Source: Hypoxylon rubiginosum
Lineage: Eukaryota; Ascomycota; Sordariomycetes; Xylariales; Hypoxylaceae
Direction of reading: 5' to 3'
Assembly (NCBI GenBank): GCA_902806565.1
Contig: CADCXA010000024.1
Location: 248,001 to 312,000 of the forward strand
DNA length: 64,000 bases
Position 1 is the stretch's first letter. The number at the start of each line of letters is the position of its first letter. The notes under the pieces are model-generated. The model worked only from the letters and a program-made list of their open reading frames with translations, made no database searches and was not told the origin of the DNA. Made by a program: the position numbers and the translations under genes. Shown here piece after piece: positions 1 to 11,438 of this stretch.

Positions 1-3000
1 GGTCTCCAAGTGACGTACCCTCTGTCCAAGTTTCATGCTGCAAACAATACCCCAATCGCCGCTGAACAGCATCATGCACTCTAGCCTCCGAGGTATCCTG
101 GTTAACATGGAAATAGGCGCCCTGGCCCGTCACATCCCGAGTAAGTTCCTTCAATCCATCTTGGCCGTCTAACAGCCAGATAATAAACTCTAGGAAAATA
201 CAACCCATAGACCAAACGTCATAAAGCCTGGATCTGGGTTCGTTTGGAGAAGTTACGGCCTCAGGGGCTTCGTAAGCCATAGTCCCAATCCTTGTCTGGG
301 TTGGCTGGGATCTGAAATTGGTTCGATTCTGGTGGTGCTTGGCCTGCCCCAAGTCAGATATTTTCAAAGTTCCAAGTCTAGTATCATCCTCAGTAAATCT
401 GAGAATATTCTCTGGCTTTAGGTCTCCGTGCCGCCATTGTTGTGCGTGTACTAGGCAAAGGGCATCGATGAGACCGGTCAGCTGCTGAAGAACCTCAGAT
501 ATCAATTCCCCAGTCAGGGGTCGGCTGCTGTGGTCGAGCCAGAACTCCCTCAGATTTCCCCCATCCGCCCATGGAAATAAGAGATAGTGTCGTTCGCCTC
601 GCGAAAAAGAGCTGACAAGCGCAACTAGATGGTTGTGATTAAACTGAGCTAAATTTTCAAGTATTTGCACTTCCCTATGAAAGAAATTAAGAGCGCCGAA
701 GCCATCTGGCATTTCTGAAGCTGGGCGGTGTTCTTTGATGGCCATCAGTGTGCTATTATCACCCGTCTGAGAAGAGTTAGCCTTTGACCGTCAAGCTGAT
801 AGGTAAAACGTAAGCATCGCGCCACTTCGAGCCTTACCGGAAAATGAACATTCTGATGACTAGGGTGGATTTTAACTTGGTAAGCATCACTGAAGAAGCT
901 GGATTTGCGATCCTGGCCTTGAGGTGCCTCTATAAATGGTAGAATGCACTTGGGTGGGAGTTGCTGGATGCGGCGATCGTGTGCGAATACTAGAGCCAAG
1001 AACTTCCATTGCTCATTGTAAAAGCTCGTTATGGTAAACCTATCCCACGGCAGGTTGTGAAAGACGTTGAAGGAAAGCGAATGGCTGCACTTCCTATCAA
1101 TGCTGCTTATATCGCAATTGTCATTGACGGTGTCCCGGGAAATTGGGAGATTTTCATCCGTAAAGTCGTACTGTCGCAATGATTCAAAAGCAGGAATAAT
1201 TTCCGTGCTAGTAATTGCGACAATCGCGAAGAGCTTTCTTGCCTTTTGAGCTACAAACTCGACCAATTTAGGCGATATGCCCTCATTTCCTACCGAAGAT
1301 TCAATGACCCTTTGAATAGTCTCTGGGGTAATTAGGTCCTGAAAAGAATCTTGCGGAAGAAAATCCTGGTGGTCGATAGCACTTTCAACGAAGGCCTTCA
1401 TGATAGATTCCCTCAAGGCTTTGAGTGCAGGATTGGTATGGCGTGCATTTTCGTTAGCCACCTGGGGAACTGTTGGATTGTTGGTGGTCCTGCTTTTGCC
1501 ACCGGATATGTCGTCAAGGCTGTCAAAGGCGGCATTTTCCGAGTTTGCGGATCCCGTGGACAGAGTATCGTCTTCAAGGTATCGAATAGATAATAGAGCC
1601 AAGGATTGGAAATGCATAGCAACGTGTCTTGACGTCGTGTTAAGGATATGTGGCGACGTATGCATATCAGAATCAGTTGCAGCTTCGGATTGATTTGGTA
1701 CAACTTCCTCCAAGATCTGGCAGTTGTCGCTAAGTGTTATAGGCGCTCTTATATTCCTGTCCTCTGGATAGAGGGATACATCCGAGTTACATAGTGGACA
1801 GATGCCAGGATTGCGAGGTTGGAACATGATACAACGTTTGACCCTCCGGGCTGAGTTCTCATCCGTGAAGCGCTGCATATGCATCGATTCTTTATACTTC
1901 ATAAGATCGAAAGGGCTGGTGAACGTTTGTAACTCTGCGTGACCCAAGTCGCAATACCAAATAGGACTTAGGTGGACCCTTCGTGGCCATTCATGTGTGT
2001 GTCTACTGATCATGTGATCTTGCCATTCTCTAAATGATCTAAAAGAAGGGCTTGGAAATGCGCACTCTTCTGAGATGCATACATATGGTTCTAGATCTTC
2101 CCAAGAATGAGCGCTGTGCACATTAGAGCCTGGAGGGACTGATCAGACAAGGTAGGGTAGACTTACTTCCGCCGCCCGGGGCCGTTGACGTCTGAAACTT
2201 GAAGCGGTTTAGAGCACTAATTACAAACACAAGTAGGCACATGTGGTTGAGGCGTCCGTAGGCATAGGTCTATGGGAGAGGTTGTAGAAACTCTCTTAGA
2301 ATCCTCAGAGAAGGTCGGCGGCGGAAGTGGGTGTAAAGCACCGGGGGCACCGGATGATAAGGGGGCCCCAGGACGTGTTTCTCGCGATATCTGATGTGGA
2401 GTTGACTACCCCCCAGGATGTGTTTGTTGGTAGAGAATTCGTCGCCTTCTATGAACCACAGATGCCACTAACTGGTCTGCAAGGGACCCATGGATTCCGG
2501 GTAATAAACCTCTCACAAATAGACTCGCAGTTCGCTCGAAAAGAGCATCTTCGTCTATAGCCTTCATCCCAGCGTGGTTTTGAAGTGCGGACTTTGTATC
2601 AATGGTTCGAATTATGACAACTAGATCGTTGAGCCTTTCGATGTTACCCTGGATAGCATCCAAAGCGGCTCTGCTCGCTAATGACAAAGTGAAAGAGCTG
2701 GGCCGGGGTTTGGAAAACAAATAATCTATGAGGTATCCAAGTCGTATTATCGAAGATCGTTTCGTCGAGGATTCGAAGCGTACAACTATCAAATCGACAG
2801 CTAGCACGGCTCGAGCATTTCTGTCTCACATACACTCCAATCCTTACTTCGTTGTAGGTTGGTATTAATTAGCTGTAGTAACTGAAGTATAAGGTCGCGT
2901 AGATCGAGTTTATTTCGATTTCGCAAACGAACATCTAGGTTATCTAAGGATTCGGAATTCACGCCAACGCCAATGGACCCAGCCCAAAATTAAAGACGAA

Positions 3001-3142
3001 GCTGGTAATCGAGGACAATCTCGCTGGGCCTAGACGTGCCTCCATTTTGCTTGAGGAGAATTTCTAAAAGGTTCTCGAAAAGCCGATCGCATCGTAGCAG
3101 TGATTGTAGGATCGGGCGTTCGTTCTCCTTTGTGCCAGACAT
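1..3142 (-). pseudogene. Zinc-finger plus Ser/Thr protein kinase gene, decayed and cut by window edge
   Basis: On the minus strand the coding sequence starts near 3142 (MSGTKENER) with the N-terminal helical domain common in fungal multidomain proteins (FWAGSIGVG). An intron fits at 2847-2786 and joins in frame. C2H2-like finger residues follow, then DLEPYVC at about 2095. After a second intron (837-767) comes a kinase domain with beta3 lysine (MAIK), catalytic RHGDLKPEN and DLG in place of DFG. The C-terminus lies beyond base 1. Three stops fall in the single continuous N-terminal frame: TAA at 2992-2990, TAG at 2408-2406 and TAG at 2219-2217. Each sits where Gln would read naturally, so each fits CAA or CAG changed to TAA or TAG. 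The frame also shifts between the two finger halves (about 2217 to 2121), near a GTAAGT at 2166. Such proteins are thought to act in signalling or incompatibility. Family assignment is good. Unseen introns could rescue part of it, so pseudogene status is likely but not certain. Confidence 0.72.
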
Positions 3143-3987
3143 CTCGATAGACTCAGTCGGTATGTTTGGGGATGAGTGTAATGCCTGGAAACTTGAATGA
3201 AGAGAGGTTGGGGAAATATTTCCCTCAACTAGTGGAAGAATCGGCAGTCGGTTTGGTGGTACATACTTCCTAAGTGGTTAATAATCTGGTAGTACTTCAG
3301 GAACAGTCACGGAAATTTATCTACCATCTCGGCAATTCGACAATGTTTCCCCAATGATGGGCCCCGAGAGGAGGTCATGACGAACATTACTACTTCGTGG
3401 ATAAGGGATGTGGAAACGACTCAGCCAGCCGTCCGATGATGACAGCCGATAATTGTGCCCCTAGCCGAGCCTTGTAAGCGGGCAGTTTGATAAAATTGAT
3501 GACTCCAACTTTTTCGTTATTCATTAGGTATTTACGAGAACTGCAAGGGGACGTTGTAGGCAGTGTTATCAGTCCTCGAGACTTTCATCCATGACAGCGC
3601 TATTGAAGTCGCACGTAGGATACCACGAGAACAAATAATTCAGGACGAGCAAGTCAGTCCCTCGCCACAAACACTGTTACGGCGGAAATTGCAATCCTGG
3701 GAGGCGAAGGTGCCTATTGTCGAGGCTCCTACACAGTTCCTTCTGCCGCCAATAGATTATATTCCAGCATCCATAGAGTCCTCAGGGAGCGACACATCGA
3801 GTTCTCCTGAACGTACATAATCTCCAGGGAAAGAGGCATCGAGTTCTACTCCGACATCCACAATATTCCTAGGACGCGGGACATCGATCGATTTTGAAGC
3901 TACAAACGAGGAGTCACAGTACTAGAATATTGAATCTCTTGCCTCGGTCGTTGCCTTCTTAATTTTTTCAAAGAATTGTTAATGTAG
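3143..3987. other. No recognisable gene
   Basis: An 85-codon plus-strand open frame at 3563-3820 begins at GTG, has no recognisable domain and is followed by in-frame stops. It may be decayed sequence connected with the fragment at 3988. Nothing else is supported here. Confidence 0.4.
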
Positions 3988-4326
3988 CCGGAATGGTCAG
4001 CGGAGGATATTCGTTTCCTTCGCCAGGACGAGGAGTTTACGACAAAGATATTCAACATCCATCACCCTTATTTGACATGTCGCTTTTCGGAAACAGATGA
4101 AGAAAAGACGAACAGCCATACAAGATATTCAGAACTTCTCCACAATGATGCGCTCCTCGACACAACAGTTAGCCTAATGGACTGCGAGCCCTTTCTCAAG
4201 TCGTTTGCGAGATTTCTACTTGAGGTTGAGAAAGGAAAAAGGACACCCTCATTTAGCGAGATCGATCCGTATGAATCTACCAACTCACAGACAAGATATA
4301 ACCGTTTCATTACCTCTATCGTCTAA
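3988..4326 (+). pseudogene. Unassigned coding fragment, 112 codons
   Basis: The open frame runs from just after a TAG at 3985 to a stop at 4326. It reads like real protein, with mixed acidic and aromatic residues (DIRFLRQDEEF, MDCEPFLKSFARFL, ending in an SQTRYNRFITSIV-like tail), but I do not recognise the family. There is no ATG near the open edge and no convincing splice acceptor joins it to sequence upstream. It is most likely a surviving piece of a larger fungal gene, in keeping with the decayed kinase gene next door. No function can be given. Confidence 0.3.
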
Positions 4327-4857
4327 AGACTTTTCACGGCACGGGTGTTACGCTAGAAGTTAGCATGCACCTCTTTTGAGATCGGCTACTAACACGTGCT
4401 CCGTCTGAGGCTCTGGCGGGAGGTTCCCCTATCTTTACGTTCTTTTGCCAAGTCTAGAAAAGCGTCATTACACCATCGACGCTATTTTTATATTGTAGAT
4501 TTAGAAACTTGTGGACTGTTGTACCAAAGGTTTTTGATTACTAGAGAATGCCTAATCAATGTAGCTCACATAGGTGATGGGTAGGTCAGCGGCGCCACCG
4601 ATACGCCTCCTGTTTCGGGAACAGGTATGTTGTGTAGCCACACCGGTCTAGCCAGTCTCGCTCCTAAGGCATTATCCAGCTCGTTAGCAGGCTTGCAAAT
4701 AAATGATATATCCGTTGGTTCTGACAAGGCTTTTCTCGACTTACACGTGGCAAGGTATACGGTAGCTTGCGACTTTCTCTCTTCAATGTGCCCGTTCACC
4801 CGGCTTCCTAAAGCCTTATTCTAAAGCCTTATTTGAATCACAGACTTCACAATCACA
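4327..4857. other. Intergenic, no gene seen
   Basis: Only short overlapping open frames on both strands are present, without family resemblance. The right part is the presumed promoter of the membrane protein at 4858. Confidence 0.5.
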
Positions 4858-6087
4858 ATGGACCTGGGTGGTGCATTGAAAAACGACCAGCAGAAAGCTT
4901 ACTTGGTCGTAGCAGTTATTTTTATTCCTCTGTCGATTTTAGCCGTCATATTGAGGTTCTGGGCTAACAAGCGTGCTGGCCGAAAACCTCGTGTCGAAGA
5001 CTGGCTGGCCCTACTCTCGTTGGCAATCTACCTCGCGTTCGGTGGCGTGAATCTGGCCGGTATGTATACAGTTGACTTCAGCTAGTTATCACTCACCAGA
5101 ATTTCTCTAACGGCACCACCAAGACGCCAGGGTCGCAAATGGCCGGAATGCGTTAGTTCTCATCAACACGCCAGAAGATTTCGCCATCGTACGCAAGGTA
5201 TACGACTAATTTGCTGTCAATCACAGACGAATTCTGGCAAAATCACTGACTTATATCATTAACTCGCAGCTCATCTACGCAGCACTATGGACCTACCTAT
5301 GGCAGCAGTTGTTTGCCAAGCTCAGTATCATAGCCCTATACCGCCGACTTTTCCGGGTCAAGCCGACGTGTTTGTGGTGCATCAATGCCTTAATCGTCTA
5401 TCATTTAGCATGGATTACGATGGTCAGCTTTATGCTGGGCTTCCATTGCCGACCTCTGGACAAGTTCTGGAGTCCCCGGCTCTCCGGCCAATGTTTCCAA
5501 GAGGGCACATTTATTGCAGTAGTGGAGGGCATCAACTCACTCGGTGACTTTCTCCTCGTCGCACTCCCCGTGGCTATTGTGCCAACCCTTCGTGTTTCTG
5601 GCGCCACCAAAAAGAAACTCTTCGCCCTTTTCGGATTGGGCGTGCTAGCCGGCGTTATCGGCTTTGTCAAGATTGGCATATCATTCAACGACGACACGGT
5701 CTGTAAGTCGTAGCCCAGCAGACCTTTATATGAACCTACCCTAATTTAAGGGGCGTCGGCTAATTTTGACTCGTTTGGCAAGACGTATTCACCATGGTGG
5801 CGATATGGTCGAATGTCCAGGCGGGTGTAGGCATAGTATGTTGCTGCGCCCCCGTCTACAAGCCCATACTTCCGGCGCCAGGGTTTTGGGGGCGCCTTGG
5901 GTCGAAAATCAGTTTCTCGAGCCTGCGGCAGAAGTCGCCATGGGGCAGTTCTCAGGGCACCTACGTACACACGCCTGAACAGGGTCACCAACAGTATCGA
6001 CTACAGCAAGGGAATGGTAGGGTGCGAGGGATAGTCTGGTCAGGAACGCAAGGGGACAGCACCGACTTGGCTGTGGGTACCAGGTAG
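4858..6087 (+). CDS. SAT4/PTH11-type integral membrane protein (fungal rhodopsin domain)
   Basis: Four exons fit with continuous phase: 4858-5059, 5124-5197, 5270-5702 and 5783-6087, giving about 337 residues. The first helix (AYLVVAVIFIPLSILAVIL) is followed by RFWANKRAG and VEDWLALLSLAIYL, the family's helix 1 to helix 2 pattern. Then come NTPEDFAIV, AKLSIIALYRRLFR, several more hydrophobic helices and the late YVFTMVAIWSNVQAGVGIV helix with CCCAPVYKP. The last 70 residues are polar and presumably cytosolic. The family consists of fungal seven-helix plasma-membrane proteins, some of which act in surface or host sensing; no ligand can be inferred. It lies 231 nt upstream of a P450 in the same direction. 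A second full-length relative is at 11439-13009 and a relic is at 36731. Exon 2 is short and its acceptor (AAG at 5121-5123) was chosen for frame and family fit. Confidence 0.85.
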
Positions 6088-6318
6088 GGACGCAGGAAGG
6101 CGCCGGTGAGCTTCAGCCCCCAATTCTGTGTAACATGCGCTACGCCTTTACGGATGCTGCTGCAATTTTTGTTGGCGATTCTTTGTGTGACAAATGACGA
6201 CATCTCCCACCGTTTGGTTCTTATTTGTATTTCCCGTCCCCGGTTTTGACATTCAACAAGAGATTCAATAACCACCATTATGGTCGCTCCCTGATTGCTA
6301 CGCACGGCGAATACCAGA

Positions 6319-8175
6319 ATGTCCTTCCACTTCCATATACCCCGGCTGTTGCCGCAGACTGCCCAAGACCAAGACGTCGGCATCATCGTGCTTACCGCCG
6401 TATGAACACACTATTTCACCTGTCGCTTTAGCTTTCTCACGGTTTTGATTACAGGTCTTAGCCTATATAGGTGCCCGATGTATTTACCTTCTGCACTTTC
6501 ATCCTCTATCCAAGTTCCCCGGCCCTAAACTCGCAGCCGTATCCAATGTCTGGTACGCGTATCACTGGTAAGGCTTCCGACGAACAAGTAACCCATGGCG
6601 CTTTCTGCTAATGGGACTAAGGCTTTCTGGGAGATGGCCATGGGCTGTCGAAGCCGCAATCAAGCAGTACGGTATGTAGACCCTCGTCTATTACACGCGC
6701 AGTGCCAATCATAGCTCCATAGGCGACGTCGTCCGAGTTGCACCGAATGAGCTTGCCTTTGGTGATCCGCGGGCCGCCGAAGGTAAGTTCTGGGCCTGCT
6801 CCGTTCTCCCTTCGCTCGTAAACTATGCAGGAAGCCGATAGAGTAAACGTGTAGATATATACTCTTCTCACGACAAGAGCCTTGAAACCTTCGTCAAAAC
6901 AGACATCCACGACTTCGCGAAAGAGAACGACGGCGGGCTCATTTGGCAGCAAGACCCCCTTAAACACCGACAAATTGCCAAACAGGTGGCCCCAGCATTC
7001 AGTCAGAAGGCGATCAGAGCGTCGGACCCTGTAATCCATCACTATGTTGACCTCTTCGTGAGTAGAATGAAGGTGATTGGAAACACACAGGGGGGTATCA
7101 GTCTCGCAAATTGGACACAATGGCTAGCCATGGATATCGCGGCCGAAATGGCATATAGTCACCGAGTAGATTGCATGAAAGAGGGTGAGCCACTCACAAA
7201 CGATCTTCCGGCTTAACACACAAATAGCTCATGACTCCAACAGCAAAGAACTCGGCCTACCTCAATGCCGTTCTCAGCTTCAACAAGTTTGCGACTATGA
7301 CGCAAGTCCTGACACGGTTCCCGTGGCTCGGCTTCATGCGATTCGCCGTCTTCCCCGTCTCGCTTCTGGGCAAGCTTATGCAGCTAAGGAAGGAGAGCCT
7401 GGCATCGATGCACCGGAGACTGTCGCTTCAAGGAGTCACCGAGCACGCCGACTATTTCGACCAGCTCGCACCCGCCGTAGGCCACGCGGGCGACAACTCG
7501 GACGAGATCCTCCATCTGTCCAAGATCTCAACGCAGCTCATGTTTGCCGGGTACCTGCCGCCGTCGGACTGGTACTACGGCACCTTCTTCCACCTTCTGC
7601 ACACCCGCCAGGCCCTCGAGGCCCTCACACGGGAGGTAAGAGCCGCCTTCACCAGCTACGAAGAGATCACGCCGGGCGCAGCACAGCAGTTGCCGTATCT
7701 CAATGCCTGCATGAAAGAGGCGCTCCGCCTCTTCCCCACCAGCGCTTCCATCAACGGCATGCCCGTCTACAGCCCGGGCGCGGTCGTCGGCGGGGACTAC
7801 ATACCTCGCAGCACCACGTGCCAGTTCAGCGGCTTCTCCGTGGCGCGCAATCCGAGGTACTTCCGGGATCCGCTTCTGTACCGGCCCCAGCGCTGGCTGC
7901 CTGCGGATCACAGCCTGTACAGCGAGAGGTACTCCGGCGACCAGCTCGATGCGTTTATGCCGTTCGGGCAGGGCCCGAGAATGTGCTCGGGAAAGGAGGT
8001 AGCGTGGTGGCAGGCCAGATTGGTGTTGACGAAGGTCTTATGGTCATTAGATCTGGAGATGGTCCCGGGGCAGAGGGTTGATCTGGAGAAGAACCTCAAG
8101 GGATGGGGATACTGGGTCAAGCCTGAGCTGAAAGTCAGATTCATTGCTGTGGATCGACAGGTCTCGCCCGGATGA
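6319..8175 (+). CDS. Cytochrome P450 monooxygenase
   Basis: A six-exon model keeps phase throughout: 6319-6399, 6455-6567, 6622-6671, 6723-6782, 6855-7184 and 7244-8175, giving 521 residues, normal for fungal microsomal P450s. The N-terminal membrane helix ([21 protein letters not shown]) is followed by the hinge [10 protein letters not shown]. Other landmarks are the C-helix region [17 protein letters not shown], the K-helix ExxR (E370 to R373 in KEALR), RPQRWLP and the haem loop [10 protein letters not shown] with ligand Cys459. The I-helix is unusual: residues 313-320 read AGYLPPSD, where AGx(D/E)T is expected, so the usual acid-threonine pair is missing. It is expected to hydroxylate or epoxidise a small hydrophobic molecule at the ER membrane using a CPR partner. 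Neighbours are a GST and an esterase in the same direction. The exon 6 acceptor was chosen as the one keeping frame (CAG at 7241-7243). Confidence 0.93.
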
Positions 8176-8803
8176 GGAGCTCATTGGAAGAATTGGTAAC
8201 GAGAGAGAAGTTCAGCAGCTGTTGGGTGGTGTATCAACAACACGGGCCCTCTAATATTCTCACTCCATTAGGAACCGTTCCGAGGTTACTAGAATGTATA
8301 TTTAAAATCTCGAATTTTTCTTCTTCTTCTTCTTCTTCTTCTTCTTCTTCGTCGTCTCCTTTTTCTTTGTCCTCTTTTTAACCTCGGTGGACTGTTCCCG
8401 ACTCGCTACCGTGCGTGTAAAACGGAGGCCCGACGGCTAGATGAGTCAGCAAACCCCGCCTGTCGTATTGACGAGCTCTATGACCATCAGTAACAATCGA
8501 TTTGTTGTATTTGTAATCAAATTTACGGCTATTTCCTATGTAGCACATTGATCTTGGAAGATTGTCACGTCTTGATATTTGGACCCATCTGAAGTAACCC
8601 TTTAGTATCAGGTTGGGGGGTTCTCGTCCTTGCGTAATATTGTGAGAGTCTGTTGTCATGACGTACGACTCCTCTTAGCCCCTCGGTATATATTGACCAG
8701 CAATTCCACCTATTCACAACATCCCAATCTTCGACAAGCACGTTCTCTTGTCGATTTATTAACATATTATATAAAATATAATTGATCGTACTAGTTAGTT
8801 ATC
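8176..8803. other. P450 to GST intergenic region
   Basis: It holds the 3' flank of the P450, a TTC microsatellite (8319-8350) and the GST promoter. TATA-like runs occur at 8687-8694 and about 8769. No other gene is seen. Confidence 0.5.
8319..8350 (+). repeat. (TTC)n microsatellite
   Basis: About ten uninterrupted TTC units, followed by imperfect TCG/TCC units, in non-coding DNA just 3' of the P450. Confidence 0.9.
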
Positions 8804-9729
8804 ATGGCGGACAAGCTATACATTTCCGAGACCCCAGAAGATGTGAAGAATGCCAAGGGTCTCCACCTCATCACCCAGAACACCCCCAACGGACAAGCGG
8901 TGCAGATCTTGCTGGAAGAACTTGCGGAGGCGTACGGAACAGAATGGACCACTACCTTGATTGATATCTCTACCAACGAGCAGAAGAAGGAGTGGTTCCT
9001 GCGGCTGAACCCCAACGGTCGCATTCCCGTTCTGGTCGACAACAGCCAGAGCCCTCCTTTCACCGTCCACGAGACGTCCGCCGAACTGTTCTATCTCTTG
9101 AAGTTCGCCGACAAGGAAGACAAGTTTGGATTCAAGGACGACCTTGAGCGCAGCGAGGCTCTTCAGTGGACTTTCTTCTGGCACGGATCAGGAGCTCCAT
9201 ACCAAGGGCAAACGAATCATTTCCTTCGCGCTGCTCCGGAGAAGATCGAATGTAAGGTCCTCGGGCAATTGTTGAAGCATGATGGTAGCTAATTAACTGC
9301 CCTAGATGCTATTAATCGCTTCAGGAATGAGACACTCCGCGTGTGGGGCGTTCTCGAAATCCGCCTCTCCGGCAAGTACACCGGCGAGCCGAGGGAGTAC
9401 TTAGCAGGGAGTGGTAAAGGAAAATACAGCGTCGCAGATATTAAAACGGTTTGTAAAACCCCGGGGGTCGTTGTCCTCCATTAAGGTGTCTCGGAAGTTG
9501 GCGTTTCGTCGCTTTCCGAGACGCGTGTGACCCTAAGGTCCCTCTGAGTTATTGTACAATTTCATTACTAACCCTGTGTTCACAGTGGCCTTGGGTCAAA
9601 GGTTGGGAGAGGGGCGGATTCACCAGGCAGGAAGTCGAGCAATTCCCTCATCTGCTTCAATGGATTGATCGCATCGCTCAGCGCCCGGCTGTCCAGAAAG
9701 GAATCGGAGCCAAGTATGTCAAGTCTTGA
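8804..9729 (+). CDS. Glutathione S-transferase (Ure2/YghU-like)
   Basis: Three exons (8804-9251, 9306-9448, 9586-9729) give 244 residues. The N-terminal thioredoxin-fold half shows the Ure2-like opening HLITQNTPNGQAVQILLEEL and the substrate-proximal LNPNGRIPVLVD loop, then HETSAELFYLL, which carries the glutathione gamma-Glu-binding ES/TS position of this class. The helical C-terminal half contains EALQWTFFWHGSGAPYQGQ and KYSVADIKTWPWVKGW, typical of the clade. The family uses glutathione for conjugation or disulfide-bond reduction in the cytosol. Lying between a P450 and an esterase, it could conjugate or protect against products of the P450 (inference). Introns are phase 1 and phase 0 with GTAAGG and GTTTGT donors. 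The start is the only ATG in good context. Confidence 0.92.
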
Positions 9730-10129
9730 AGCGCGGGAATGAATGGGAATTGCGTCGCATGACGACTGTCTAGGCTGTCTTGCATCTTTTAAATAGCATT
9801 ATGATAAACTCGCAACCTGTCGGTCGTTCGTACAAGTAGATTGTGATTGGTGTCGTAGAGCTTATCTGCATATCTCTAGAAAATGTCGCGGCGGCTTCGG
9901 GCGGGAGCTACGGATAAGCGGGAATTCCCGTGCTACTTATATCTAGCTGTAAGGAGGCGGTTGATTTAAGAGAACTGGACCCGGGATATTCTGGTTTTAT
10001 TCCACTATTTCGCTCTTCACTTTCGATCGCATGTACCTGGGGAGTTACACGTCTCCCTCACCTAGACATCAATTCGAGAACTCGTTCAAAATAGCGACGC
10101 GACGACGCCGGCCGCCACTCACGCTGAAA
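9730..10129. other. GST to esterase intergenic region
   Basis: No gene is seen apart from an in-frame upstream ATG for the esterase at 10031. The stretch is mainly the esterase promoter and leader. Confidence 0.5.
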
Positions 10130-11369
10130 ATGAGCATCAAAGCAGAAGATGTCTTCAAGCCACACATACTGGCAAAGTATGACCCGGAGATGGTAAAATA
10201 TGTCCTCGAGACCAAGGCAGCGGGCATACCGCCACAGCACGAATTCCCCATCCAGGAGATACGCGCGGACCCCGCCAGATTCGCGGCCACCTGGTCGAAA
10301 GACGTCAGCGGGTACGAGAGGGTCGTCGAGGGCGGGGTAGCTTCGAAGGACGACACCAAGGTGCCGATCATGATCTACCACCCGGACCCGGCGCAGTACG
10401 GAGAAGGCCCGTACGGGCTTCACCTCAACTTTCACGGTGCGCGAGGGCCTCAAGCAGATTTTAAGAGATTTTAGGATGGGGTCTCTATTTCTACGGTTGC
10501 TGACTCCCGACGCGTAGGAGGCGGCTTCGTCCTAGGCGACCTGACTACCGACGCGGAATTGTGTCTGAGCATGCGCGACGGCGCGGGCGTTGTCGTGATC
10601 GATGTGAACTACCGACACTGCCCCGGTACGTCTTGGAGAGGACAGTCAGATGTTGCGCGATTAATTCGCTAATTCCATGAATCAGAAACCCTCTGGGGAA
10701 AATGTGTCGAAGACGCTTGGGCTGTGTTACTATGGGTATGTGCTCAATGAGAGGGGATTTCCCGCTGCCGCCATCTTTAATTACTTGAAACTAAGTCAGC
10801 GACAGGCTCGAGAATCAGCAACTTCCCTGAAGATTAACCCGGACTCGATCTCGGTTGGTGGGATCTCGGCTGGCGGCCAGCTCTCTTGCATCTTGCAGCA
10901 CAAGGCACGCGACGCCGGGGTCCCGCTCAAGCTATGTCTGGCAACAGTACCCGTTACATCAGAAGGGTTTCTATATAGGGAGTATGCCGAGTCGCCTTTC
11001 GCTTCCTTCCACGAGTTCGCCTACGGACCGGTCCTGCCGTGGGCGCGCATGAAGTTCTTCGGAGAGCTCTGTTTCCCGCGGGACGACGCCGAGGAGATTT
11101 GTGCCATGTGGCCCGACTGGTGGGTTGCCCCCTTAAAAGCCAAGAACTGGACCGGGCTGTGCGATACCTTCATAAGAACCGGCGAATGCGATCCGCTCAG
11201 AGACGAGGGCGAGGCGTACGGCGCGAAACTGATTGAGGGTGGGAACAAGGTCACCGTGAAACGATACATAGGGGCACCTCACATATTCATGTACCTTGAC
11301 TGGCATAGAAAACACGAGTTCGACAGGGACACGAATGCGGCACTCAGGCAAGCGCATGGAACGGCATAG
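10130..11369 (+). CDS. Alpha/beta-hydrolase, HSL-type (family IV) esterase
   Basis: Four exons (10130-10436, 10518-10625, 10686-10735, 10800-11369) give 344 residues. The HGGG oxyanion motif (about residues 102-105) is assembled across intron 1. The nucleophile Ser178 lies in GGISAGG, the acid Asp286 in GECDPL and the base His316 in APHIF, so the triad is complete. VIDVNYRHCPE is typical of this family. It should hydrolyse a short-chain or aromatic ester, or a lactone, in the cytosol; the substrate is unknown. An in-frame ATG at 10031 would add 33 basic residues, and the downstream start (MSIKAEDVF) was preferred on family fit. Exon 4 could also begin at 10806, six nt later. It converges on the second SAT4 gene with only about 70 nt between stops. 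Confidence 0.9.
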
Positions 11370-11438
11370 TAATATTCTTACATATATATGTTGCTGTCTA
11401 ATGAAAGGTACCTAGCTCTACACAATTGTCCACCGGCC

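Noticed and set aside
7185..8081. 298-codon open frame overlapping the P450
   Set aside because: It is an Arg/His/Pro-rich shadow of the P450 last exon in another frame. The P450 frame has all family motifs.
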